Notes: a model not told the origin generated them from the sequence alone. Numbered from the stretch's first letter, positions 46,828 through 55,870 are shown. The stretch is 64,000 bases of DNA from Siphonodentalium dalli (GCA_032622095.1 CP136066.1:115651319-115715318), one strand, 5' to 3'. Numbers and translations: made by a program.

Positions 46828-47070
46828 GTAAGTTCTCAGTTTGAGTCGGTTCTGGATAAATCTGCTCAATATATTGTCAAAGTTATTTGGGAACAGGGCG
46901 ACGATTTGCAGTAGGTTCGCGGAGTTCCATTTAGGCTTTGCGGAGGTTCCCTAATCCGCGGTGATCCCCTAAAAAATAAAAAATAAAAATTGGCTAAGCC
47001 TGGGCTGAGGCTGAAGTTTTGAAGAATGAAGTGAATAAAGTTAAAAGTCAAGACTCAGATGGGTGGTAGG

Positions 47071-47207
47071 CCTACTAAACAACGAACACAAACGAACATA
47101 AACGAACACGGGTCGAAAAAGTGGAATAGAAGGGTGAAATTTGGTTTGTGTGTGCGTGTGGGTCCACTCTATGTGTTGTGTATGCACAGTCCTAGGAATC
47201 ACTGTCC
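47071..47207 (+). repeat. Solo terminal module of the long-TIR element
   Basis: It runs from CCTACTAAACAACGAACAC to CCTAGGAATCACTG and shares GTGTGGGTCCACTCTATGTG with the right TIR and CCTAGG(G/A) ends with the left TIR of the element at 53738-55773. Confidence 0.6.
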
Positions 47208-47718
47208 ATGTATTTAAACATTGAACTTGATTAAAGTACAATAAATCAATGAATATATAGTACCTCTACTATTTAGAAGAACTTACAGTTGGGCAACTTC
47301 AGATTTTGTTATTATGTAAACAATTCTCTCATTGGCTAATAGTAATACCACTCACAGTGATACATGTATATCACTAAAACGAACAATTGGATTTTTCGTT
47401 AGAAACAAATGCATTTATCTCCCCACAATTGACATGTGACAATTAAGTTAATTGTTCTTAATGCGCTCGTTGGGTCATATCAACTCTACCTGGTCTGAGT
47501 TGTACATAAATCGTGATTTTCCATCCAAATATCAGCATAAATTCACATTTATGGAATTGTTGAAAATCATTTTTATGACGCACAGGAAGTGTCTCTATTC
47601 AGTTCCTTATTACAATTACTTATTTAAAATTTGCAGCACAAGTTATCTCCCATTTCCCCTCTTGGGATGCGGAGCTAACCGGGAGCTTGGAATATAAAAT
47701 TTTCTTTCACATCTCAAG

Positions 47719-47722
47719 GTAT
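47719..47722. repeat. Target-site duplication GTAT, left
   Basis: It matches GTAT at 53179-53182 directly outside the 3' LTR. Four bases is typical of Ty3/Gypsy-type integration. Confidence 0.8.
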
Positions 47723-47926
47723 TGTAGTAGATTTGGGTAATTCCGGACATAGTGCGCATGCGCGGGAAATAGACAGAGATAATACCACCACGACGACCTA
47801 AGATCACAACGACCTGCTTGCATCGATAATCCATCTGCATCAGCCGGCCTGTGATAACCACCGACGTGATATCTCGACCACGACTTGCGGGGACGTCTGC
47901 ACCTTATAGGGTGTAAGTTTACTTCA
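47723..47926 (+). repeat. 5' LTR (204 bp) with NRF-1 and E2F-like sites
   Basis: TG...CA ends. TGCGCATGCGC (47753-47763) is a full NRF-1 consensus palindrome, and GCGCGGGAAAT next to it fits an E2F site. The 3' LTR has the same sites. No clear TATA box is seen. Confidence 0.92.
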
Positions 47927-47927
47927 C

Positions 47928-47944
47928 TGGCGTCGTCGCAAAAC
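47928..47944 (+). promoter_or_regulatory. Primer-binding-site-like sequence
   Basis: TGGCGTCGTCGCAAAAC starts one base after the 5' LTR. TGG at this place pairs with the CCA end of a tRNA. The tRNA is not identified. Confidence 0.5.
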
Positions 47945-48419
47945 AGACTTTTGGAGGACTTTTCTCCGACAACTTTTGTGAAAGTTGTGACGAGGGCTAT
48001 TTTTAGCGCGAGGCTGTTTACAGCTGTTTACAGAGGCTGCAAAATCCGTTTTCGGACCAAACTCCGTTTATATATACGTATATATACAGAGGGGACGAGA
48101 AGAAGTGCTTTAAGGACAGGATTTTGGACCCAGAGGAAGATTCACCTAATTTCTGAGCACTTGTGAACATTTTATAGTCTGCAATCACCTCGAGGTGACC
48201 ATTTCCACCGACGGGCACAGAAGAGCTCGAAAGGTCACCGGGTCAAACCGGAAGTTGTAACATCAGCTGTCAACAATAACATTGCAGCGTAGGACAGTAC
48301 AGAGAATCAGTACATTCATTGGACTTCACCTGAAGTTCAGCGTAAATAAAACACGCTCAAAACGAATAGTCAACATCTGTTTCTGTCTGTCTTCGGTGAA
48401 GATATAAATCAGTAAAGGG

Positions 48420-48960
48420 AAGTTTCATTTTCATAACAATCAACATTAAAGTGACATTCCACATTTCACCTGCTCTAACAACTGATTTCCTTCTGCGAAG
48501 GAAATTGCAGTCATTGTCAATTCATTAAAGTCACACTTCAAGTTGACACACGTCAATTCATCCACAATTCATTAAAGTGAGACTTCATGTTCATATACAT
48601 AATTTCATAACAAGTCATATTTCACTTTCACATACATCATTTACATTTCATTAAAGTGACACTTCACATACATATTCACATTTCCTTAAAGTCATATTTC
48701 ACATGTCAGTTCATTCATATTTCATTAAAGCCATATTTCACGTTCACACACGTCATTTACATTTCATTAAGGGACACCTCAATTTCATATACATCATATT
48801 CATATTTCATTAAAGTCATATTTCACATTCACACGTCTGTTCATTCATATTTCATTAAAGTCATACTTCATGTTCACACAGGTCATTTACATTTCATTAA
48901 AGTGACACTTCACTTTCACATACATCATATTCATATTTCATTAAACTCAATTTCACGTTT
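48420..48960 (+). repeat. Leader tandem repeats of the LTR element
   Basis: About eight irregular units share TTCATTAAAGT(C/G)A and A(T/C)TTCAC(A/G)TTCACA with TCATTTACA. Unit length is near 60-65 bp with internal half-units. The segment is free of long frames except a translation of the repeat (48656-49102). Confidence 0.8.
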
Positions 48961-49200
48961 CCTTTCGCGAAGGAAATTAGTCATTGTCCAGAAATTAAAG
49001 GGACACCTCCCACTCAACGCTTTTATTAAAGCGACACCAGCTCCCGACCGAGATTTTCTTCAGCGAGGAAATTCAGACACATTGTTCCCGTTCCTTCAGT
49101 GAAGGAGAATCCTGACCACTTCAAAGAAGTGATCAGTATTGGCCCCGTTAACTGCTTTAACAAAGGCATTAGCTAAATCACCCTAAATATTGCATCTTTT
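48486..49200 (+). repeat. CTTC...GAAG hairpins in the leader
   Basis: TTTCCTTC-TGC-GAAGGAAA (48486-48504) and TTTCCTTTCGCGAAGGAAA (48958-48976) are near-perfect short stem-loops. Weaker ones follow at 49053, 49089 and 49117. The same stem type recurs after the ORFs (52074-52760). Confidence 0.7.
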
Positions 49201-49251
49201 GTGAAGGAGCAATTCAACGTTATACTTTCCGGTACATTTCAACACGCAACC

Positions 49252-50796
49252 ATGTACCCGAGGAAAGTTAAAATTAATCAATGCTCGTACAAGACATTGC
49301 TGGACATCCCGGGGGTAGGAAAGAAGACTGCTTCATTACTTGTCTGGTATAGGCACACACTGGGGAATATTACACCAGAGAACATTCGATGCGTGCCAGG
49401 CCTCAGAATTACAGAACAACTGCGAGATGCGGTTGACTTTGAACGCAGACAGGATATAGAGTGCGATGATCGGGCTATGTGTGAAGATACCCACAACATC
49501 ACTGCGCTTCTGGAGCCACCGGGTTTTAAAGTGGAATCGGAGGAGCCCGGGACCCCAGATGATTATGAAGACAGAATCTCCCGGGTCATAAATGGCCGAC
49601 ATAGCGCCCCAGATGGGAGACCAGGAATCAGACAGGACCCACCAATTAGTCCAATCGACTTAGGCTCACCAACTAAACGGAACACTGATCAGTCATCTGG
49701 TATGGATAGGAAGCTCCAAGACAGTTTAGACCGACTGGAAAGATTGGTATTGGAACAGACCACCAACCAGAGGAAACCCCGTGATCGAGCGCCAGCCGAT
49801 GACCCACATGCAGCAAGGCCTCAAGACAACCGGGCACCAAAACATCTAATATTTGATGGCACCGGCAGCTGGCCAACATTCAAAATGAAATTCGAGCTAC
49901 ATGCCGACGCCCAGCGATGGAGGTCATCCGAGACGGTGAAGAACCTGGTTTGGTTTCTGGAGGGGGCAGCCGGTGAAGTATACCGGACCCTACTGGCACA
50001 GGACCCGGCCATTGATAAAATGGACCTTATGCGCAAGTTGGAGCGTAGCTTTGGATCCCAGGAGCTCCTGCAAAGTTCTCAACTTAGGTTTCAGCAAGCA
50101 TCTCAACAACCAGACGAGTCCAACAGCGAATGGGCTGATCGAATACTTGCGTTGGGATTATCTGCCTATGGGACCCTGCCAAGGGATTATATGGACAGCC
50201 AAGTGCGCCTCCAGTTTTGCTTGGGGCTCCAGGACAAGGCAGCAGGCCAGGCGGCTGCACTAGGGAAGCCAGAGACACTGGAAGAGGCCATCGACAGCGT
50301 CCAGTGGTACCATTATGCGACCAAGGCTGTACACCAACAACGGCAGAGGGACACCAGTGGTGACCGCAGACAAACCCCCAGGGGAGATCACAGGCCATTA
50401 CGAGTTCTAATGATGCACAGCGATCATCAACGAGCGTCGACTGCCAGTGGATCTCCCATGCCAACCGAGAAGCTCTATGGGGACCACCGAATGGGCAGAC
50501 GAGAAGAGGAAATGGAATCGATGTCCCAGAAAATTAGAAACATGGAAAAACTGGAGGACCGGGTCAAACTGACAGTCGACTCACGACTAAGGAAATTCGA
50601 AGCAACAATGGACTCGAGATTCAGGGATCTCAAAGAAGATAACAATCAGGCACTCAGAAATATCGAAGAACACAACAACAAAGCGCGGACCGACTTCAAG
50701 GAACGTCTGGAGGCCATGATGGATCGATGGATGTCAAAGGTTGGGGCACTCCCAGATTTAAACAAACGAGGGTCACACCCAGAGGCCGAGGGGTGA
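49252..50796 (+). CDS. gag: Gag-like protein with N-terminal HhH motif, 514 aa
   Basis: I chose the ATG at 49252 (context CAACCATGT); the frame is open a little farther upstream but without ATG. Residues about 8-52 form a helix-hairpin-helix region (LLDIPGVGKKTASLLVW, then VPGLRI), a DNA-binding fold unusual in Gag. Residues about 195-330 match the retrotransposon Gag/capsid pattern: W-x2-F-x3-F, then LVWFLEGAAGEVYRTLL, a SFG segment and a leucine/glutamine-rich second half. Residues about 415-500 are heptad-rich, a likely coiled coil. No CCHC zinc knuckle is present. GC is higher than in the surroundings, consistent with a recent arrival. The frame is intact, so the protein could still form particles. 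Confidence 0.85.
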   Translation: MYPRKVKINQCSYKTLLDIPGVGKKTASLLVWYRHTLGNITPENIRCVPGLRITEQLRDAVDFERRQDIECDDRAMCEDTHNITALLEPPGFKVESEEPGTPDDYEDRISRVINGRHSAPDGRPGIRQDPPISPIDLGSPTKRNTDQSSGMDRKLQDSLDRLERLVLEQTTNQRKPRDRAPADDPHAARPQDNRAPKHLIFDGTGSWPTFKMKFELHADAQRWRSSETVKNLVWFLEGAAGEVYRTLLAQDPAIDKMDLMRKLERSFGSQELLQSSQLRFQQASQQPDESNSEWADRILALGLSAYGTLPRDYMDSQVRLQFCLGLQDKAAGQAAALGKPETLEEAIDSVQWYHYATKAVHQQRQRDTSGDRRQTPRGDHRPLRVLMMHSDHQRASTASGSPMPTEKLYGDHRMGRREEEMESMSQKIRNMEKLEDRVKLTVDSRLRKFEATMDSRFRDLKEDNNQALRNIEEHNNKARTDFKERLEAMMDRWMSKVGALPDLNKRGSHPEAEG

Positions 50797-52061
50797 CCCA
50801 AGAAGATCGAGGCCAATTGAACGGGACGGAGGAAGATGGGTTTCAAGGCAGCCTTGGCCAAGGGCCCAGAAGTGACCTTCCGGGAAGGTCAGAACAGAGA
50901 TGGATGACAGAACCAAAGCAGTCACTTTCAGGGGGTGACCAGGACACACACCTCGCGGAGAGGCATGGTGCTTCCACATCTTTTCTCAGAAGACAAAGGT
51001 CGCCTCATAACATAGACGAGGGGCAGGAATACTCACCACCAAGACCACTTTGTCACAAAGAGACTCCATTTAAATCAGGTCTTCCAGGAAGACCAATCAG
51101 GGGGAAGTCTGCAAATAAGCGGATCACTCCAAGTCAGGAATTGAAGCAGAGCTCCAGTGGTGACCTTATAGTCCAACATATCAGCTCGCCATCCAGTGAG
51201 GGCGATATAGGTGATACATGCTTCAAGGAGTTCATCAGGCCATGTAGAACCCCAATAAAAACTCTGGCATATTTAGAACGGAGACATAGACAGCTACTTG
51301 GCAATGACATTTCAATGCCCACATGTGACATCCTAAATCAATTGGTGGGAGTCAAATGTGTATATTTAGAGGAGAGCACAACCGAGGGCCACAGTGGATC
51401 CATCACAGATGGAACCATGAGTCCTACCTTCGTTGAACAGAATCTATTTGACAGTAACCAGTCATGCCACACAGAAACTAGCTCAAATGAGAAACGAGGA
51501 CAGATTACTGGTAGTCCAGAAAGTACCTCTATCTCTCTATCTGGTGAAAACTCACGAGAATTATACACATGGGACGAAATTCTGTCTCTCCCAGTGGACC
51601 AAGTGGAACACTTGGCTAAGCTAGGACACCCCAGTGATACAGAAACTTCCAAAGATGAAATGACCATAAATGACCTTGGTGAAAATTCCATAATTCAATA
51701 CAGCACGGGAATAATAGTCAAAGAAACTGAATCCGACGAAACTGAAAGTAACGACAGTACTCCTGCCACATTCAGCATCTCCTCTGAAAACTTGTTATGC
51801 CAACATTGCACACCGGCCTCATTAACAATCGTCGCTTCGTCTAACACCAGTGGTATAGAAGAACACTACAGTGAATACAGAACTAGCACTCCAATAGATA
51901 CATGTAGTTGTGTATATTTTCCAGTGGAGGAGCAGGACCAAGGATTGATCATGAAAGCAAATGTGAACCCCGATAAGCTGTCCTCAGAAAGATGCAAAAC
52001 ACATACTAGTAGGGGACAATCTAGCAAATGGCCCTGGGATCCTGGAGGAGTGCTGCCATAA
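50727..52061 (+). CDS. ORF2 in the -1 frame of gag, 444 aa from its first ATG; frameshift extension likely
   Basis: The frame overlaps the last 70 bp of gag and joins it at the TTTAAAC heptamer. Translation by -1 shift there would add 432 codons, for a fusion of about 936. The product is rich in Ser, Thr, Glu and Gly with several SSPSSEG/GGDQD-like acidic stretches. A few ordered parts appear (LAYLERRHRQLLGNDI; WDEILSLPVDQVEHLAKLG). I searched by eye for D-S/T-G, YxDD, RNase H and integrase HHCC/DDE motifs and found none. It occupies the place of pro-pol but is not pol. It could be a fast-evolving structural or accessory domain. Its first ATG has no special context, so frameshift expression is more likely than separate initiation. 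Confidence 0.7.
   Translation: MDVKGWGTPRFKQTRVTPRGRGVTQEDRGQLNGTEEDGFQGSLGQGPRSDLPGRSEQRWMTEPKQSLSGGDQDTHLAERHGASTSFLRRQRSPHNIDEGQEYSPPRPLCHKETPFKSGLPGRPIRGKSANKRITPSQELKQSSSGDLIVQHISSPSSEGDIGDTCFKEFIRPCRTPIKTLAYLERRHRQLLGNDISMPTCDILNQLVGVKCVYLEESTTEGHSGSITDGTMSPTFVEQNLFDSNQSCHTETSSNEKRGQITGSPESTSISLSGENSRELYTWDEILSLPVDQVEHLAKLGHPSDTETSKDEMTINDLGENSIIQYSTGIIVKETESDETESNDSTPATFSISSENLLCQHCTPASLTIVASSNTSGIEEHYSEYRTSTPIDTCSCVYFPVEEQDQGLIMKANVNPDKLSSERCKTHTSRGQSSKWPWDPGGVLP
50757..50799 (+). promoter_or_regulatory. -1 ribosomal frameshift signal: TTTAAAC, 6-nt spacer, stem-loop
   Basis: TTTAAAC (50757-50763) is in the required phase, read in gag as T-TTA-AAC (Leu-Asn). A 6-base spacer (AAACGA) follows. 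A stem GGGTCAC (50770-50776) pairs with GTGACCC (50793-50799); after a bulged A an inner CCC/GGG extends it, leaving a 9-base loop. The gag stop TGA (50794-50796) lies within the 3' arm. Heptamer, spacing and stem match known X-XXY-YYZ signals, where UUUAAAC is one of the most efficient. Activity is not tested. Confidence 0.8.
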
Positions 52062-52073
52062 GCGATACTATAA

Positions 52074-52760
52074 TTTCCTTCACAGAAGGGAAGTGCTACT
52101 ATGGTACCAGTACAACAGTAAAAGGGCTTTCAAGGAAGGCAGTACCAGAGTTAGCATAGTCAAAGTGTCCAGTTAATAACACATACTGGTCAGCAGTGAC
52201 TCAAATTTCCTTCAACGAAGGAATCGGTCAAAAATTGGTGGAAGTCAATATCGCATTCCACGATACCATCAGTTTCTGGTATAATTCCCTCCATCGAAGG
52301 GAAGTGCTACAATGATATGACCGTAAATTTAATGGCATGCACAGCCATGGCCTTCTGGGAAGGTGTTGCAGTAGCGTATTGGCGCAGCCAGTCTGCCCAG
52401 TTAATAACATGTACCATTAGTGATGGCATAAATTTAATGACACGCACAGCCATTGCCTTCTGGGAAGGTGTCGTGGTAGCGTACTGGCACAATGACAGTA
52501 AACAGCAGACATAACCATAGTCTTCCAGGAAGGCAATACGGTCCAACCACTAGGTCCAGTCAACATATATCATCAGTGATGGTACATGTATAAGGAATAA
52601 ATTGGTCCAAGCACTGTCTGATGACTTGATCTGGAAACCTTCATGGACTGAAAAGTACTAGGTGTGCATCCCTGTAAGGAAGTGGCTACCAGCATCCTGC
52701 TTATCGTTATAGAAGAATTAGCCTCTGGCACTGATAGCAGTTCCCTTCATCGAAAGGATA
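52074..52760 (+). repeat. CTTC...GAAG hairpins in the 3' region
   Basis: Near-regular stems: TTCCTTCAACGAAGGAA (52206-52222), TTCCCTCCATCGAAGGGAA (52285-52303), TTTCCTTCACAGAAGGGAA (about 52074), then GCCTTCTGGGAAGGT twice (about 52350 and 52459), TCTTCCAGGAAGGC (about 52520) and TTCCCTTCATCGAAAGG (about 52741). Several are followed by AGTGCTAC or GT(A/G)GCGTA(T/C)TGGC. Confidence 0.7.
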
Positions 52761-52817
52761 CACAGTAATGGGCGCAGCCACACTTGATAAAAACATAGAA
52801 AAGGGAGACGAGAACCA

Positions 52818-52897
52818 ATAGAGGATGGCCTTCTAGAGAATACCTTGATGTTTCATAATAGAGGATGGCCTTCTAGAGAATACCTTGATGTTTCATA
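52818..52897 (+). repeat. 40-bp perfect tandem duplication
   Basis: ATAGAGGATGGCCTTCTAGA ... TTTCATA occurs twice head to tail. It is probably a recent replication or reverse-transcription slip, just before the 3' LTR. Confidence 0.9.
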
Positions 52898-52942
52898 CAG
52901 GGAACACCCCCCATTTATTTTTGGATGCCTGGATTCCACTGT

Positions 52943-52974
52943 GGAAGGAAACGGAAAGAGAAAGTGGGGAGGAG
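52943..52974 (+). promoter_or_regulatory. Polypurine tract before the 3' LTR
   Basis: GGAAGGAAACGGAAAGAGAA and GTGGGGAGGAG run directly into the 3' LTR with two pyrimidine breaks (C at 52952, T at 52965). This is the expected plus-strand primer. Confidence 0.75.
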
Positions 52975-53178
52975 TGTAGTAGATTTGGGTAATTCCGGAC
53001 ATAGTGCGCATGCGCGGGAAATAGACAGAGATAATACCACCACGACGACCTAAGATCACAACGACCTGCTTGCATCGATAATCCATCTGCATCAGCCGGC
53101 CTGTGATAACCACCGACGTGATATTTCGATCACGACTTGCGGGGACGTCTGCACCTTATAGGGTGTAAGTTTACTTCA
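52975..53178 (+). repeat. 3' LTR (204 bp)
   Basis: It is identical to 47723-47926 except for two C-to-T differences near 53124 and 53130. It is followed by GTAT. Confidence 0.92.
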
Positions 53179-53182
53179 GTAT

Positions 53183-53737
53183 CAACCACCCCTAGGGTCC
53201 TACTTGAAAATATATAGATATATTAGTTTGAGATGGTCATTTCTACATTTATCTAGTAATGAGAATGAGTTAAAATGTGCACTTAGTAGTGTACAGCAGA
53301 GCCAGTTTTACCACACCCGACGTCTGTTTACTCACATCCGTAATCCCTTTTATTCGGATTAACACCGGGTGCGAATAAGTAAAATGGTATTTATAGAATG
53401 GATATGTTTTTCCAAAATCGTAAAGAATTCCACCGAGTTTGCACCTGAAGGAATATTCGAGTAACTAACAGCTATTTTCTCGTAAGTGGGTAAAGATACT
53501 AACAATCTGAATACACCATCGTTTCAAGAAAAAAATATGGAATATTATGATATAAACTCAGAATTCGCGAATGTTTGTGTGGCATAAAAATTTGTACTCT
53601 GTAATTTCTTGCAAATCATCTGCCAATGAAAATGCAGTATACAAACTTTTTACTTTCCAAACTGTACTTTATATAACTATAATAACTAAATATAAAATAT
53701 TGATTTAATATTATTAAATAATATTTTATTCAACTAA
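53183..53737. other. Unique AT-rich sequence
   Basis: No feature is supported. It should continue the intron or intergenic sequence interrupted by the LTR element. Confidence 0.45.
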
Positions 53738-55773
53738 CAGTGATTCCTAGGGACTGTGGTGTATGTGGTGTTATTTCCAACTTTGATCACTTACTTTTTG
53801 AGTTATTAGCATTATTTGAATACAAAACTACTAAACAACGAACACAAACGAAAATAAGATTAGCCATACTGCAAAGGTGTTAACTAACTACGACTTACTC
53901 TGTCTCCTTGTTAATTGCACATCTGTGAGTTGTTTTTACTGCAAGGTGATTGTCAGTTTTGTCACTGATGGCAATAAAAACACGGGAAACATCAGAGGTC
54001 GGCGGTATGTATGAATTCATGTATGAATGTGATCCTAAGTACATACTATTGTTTCGCACATAGCCACACATACACATGGTTCTTTCTAAGTTTAATTTCG
54101 TCGTTCGATTTTCCACTTCTCCTCTATAGAAGATATTATGTTCGTTATTTTTATCAGTCGAAAAAGTTGCGCATCAAATTTGTTCAACTTCCATATTAAG
54201 ATTACTACAGGTAAGGTCAGTCCCGTTGTAGTTTAGACATCGAATTGCAGCGACATGAAGTTGAACAAAATTTATGTAGTTTGATCGGTTGTTGTGTTTT
54301 ATGATGGACATGACAGTTAGCCAGACTTGTGTCTGTTTTTCCTATTTCAATGCGGAAGCGCTGTTGTTTTAAACATTTTTAAACATTGTTATTTAAACAA
54401 GTGACAAACATTTTACAGTAAGACAGAATAATATAAATAATCGATTGATTGGAAAGGGGATTAAACAACAAGCCCAAGGGCTTTTATTAAGTTTGCTCCC
54501 CTTTTGTTTTGCGCCCGCTCTTCGTTAAGTGTATGTAACTTGATTGACTTGGGCATGCGTTAGAATTATGATAATCACACACATCGTCAAGGACTCTTAG
54601 GACAGACAACGGATCTACTTACACCTAACTATTTAATTAGACGGTTATGATGTCGACATGTTTTAGTCGATAATAGGGCCTACACTCGATATCCCCATTT
54701 GAGCCAAATAGACCAACTGAACGAAAATGGCACCATCCTTGATATTTCTGTGGCATATTAGTACTTATGCCACATTATTGCCTCGTTAACATTCTGATAT
54801 GTAAATATAAGAAATCAATTATTGTTTCGTTCATTTCCATGGTGTGTGAATGCTTGTGAACCTGGAAAATGTGAGCAGTGATTCTGCGCGTCACGCCATT
54901 TTCAGGCCTATATATTATGCATTCTTACCCATTAAATTGAAAGAGACAACCATTCGTTTCCCAAAATGGCAAAGAATAGTGACCACTCGCTCATATACCG
55001 GTACTCCAACAGATCCCCTCACGAACCGCGAGAGAAAATACAACATATTTCTTGATTAACTGCTGTCGAATTTAACCACATACTAGTAGGCCTACATAAA
55101 ATGGAGGAAAAATTCAGGCTAGAGAGTTCTATCTCCATGTGCACTCTGATCCGGAAGCGAGACGATGGTTTCGTAAGCAAAAGGGTTCTATCTCTAAACA
55201 CATTTTTGTCTTTTATTATAAAACTGGCGAGTTTCTAGAACTGAGACTTCGGATATAATAATATTTCAGTTAGCTTTAACATTTTAAAACATAACGACAC
55301 ACACTGAAAACGATTTATGTCTCGAAATTTCAACATAGATTTCCCAACAAAATGATAAATGTTGGATAGAACCATCTGATTCTCACACGACGATATATAA
55401 GCTCGATAAAAAGAACAACTCAAATGTTTTGTTAGATATGCATTAAAACGCCGACCTCTGATGTTTCCCGTGTTTTCCTGCCATCAGTGACAAAACTGAC
55501 AATCACCTTGCAGTAAAAACAACTCACAGATGTGCAAAGAGTAAGCCGTAGTTAATTAACACTTTTGCAATACGGCTAATCTTATGTTCGTTTGTGTTCG
55601 TTGTTTAGTAGCTTTGTATTCAAATAATGCTAATAACTAAAAAAATAAGTAATCAAAGTTGGAAATAACAACACATACACATAGAGTGGACCCACACGCA
55701 CCCACAAACCAAATTTCACCATTCTATTCCGCTTTTTTGGACCTGTGTTCGTTTATGTTCATTGTTTAGTAGG
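53738..55773. mobile_element. Element with long terminal inverted repeats, about 2 kb
   Basis: The left arm (53738-54003) and right arm (55449-55773) are inverted copies sharing ATCAGAGGTCGGCG, GTGATTGTCAGTTTTGTCACT and ACTAAACAACGAACACAAACG. The right arm has an extra module (TGGACCCACACGCACCCA). A solo module with both parts sits at 47071-47207. The interior (54004-55448) is unique with no transposase frame; two frames of 62-69 codons are not recognised. I could not fix a target duplication. Confidence 0.7.
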
Positions 55774-55789
55774 ACCGACTCAGATAGGA

Positions 55790-55870
55790 TCCGGGCCCAG
55801 GGCCCACTCGCCCCAGGCAGTTTTTGGGGCGAGCTGGCCCAGCTTTCAGGGGCGAGTTGGCCCGGGTATT
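55790..55870. other. GC-rich GGGCGAG(C/T)TGGCCC tract
   Basis: CCCACTCGCCCC, GGGGCGAGCTGGCCC and GGGGCGAGTTGGCCC lie in about 70 bp. It may be the end of another element; nothing more can be said. Confidence 0.4.

Larger units (their letters stand above)
47723..53178 (+). mobile_element. LTR retrotransposon without recognisable pol, 5456 bp
   Basis: Two 204-bp LTRs start TGTAG and end TTACTTCA and differ at only two positions (both C in the 5' LTR, T in the 3' LTR), so the insertion is recent. Inside are a 1.3-kb leader with tandem repeats and hairpins, a Gag-like ORF, a second ORF in the -1 frame and a 0.9-kb 3' non-coding part. No protease, reverse transcriptase, RNase H or integrase motif is seen, so mobilisation would need a helper. 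Gag homology and the 4-bp duplication point to Ty3/Gypsy or a relative. It lies on the + strand, in the same direction as the V-ATPase exon about 0.9 kb upstream. It is not a simple internal deletion, because it carries a long second ORF where pol should be. Confidence 0.9.

Noticed and set aside
46759-46916. Alternative frame over the V-ATPase exon ending ...VLDKSAQYIVKVIWEQGDDLQ
   Set aside because: It looks protein-like and has an ATG at 46759, but I recognise no family. The overlapping MSGKERLNVFPSR reading with an immediate GTAAGT is much stronger.
47643-47861. 72-aa minus-strand frame repeated at 52853-53113
   Set aside because: It lies across the LTRs; it is duplicated because the LTR is duplicated, and is antisense to the element.
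50727-52061. ORF2 as a degenerate protease-reverse transcriptase
   Set aside because: No D-S/T-G, YxDD or integrase residues are seen, and an intact 432-codon frame is not what a decayed pol would show.
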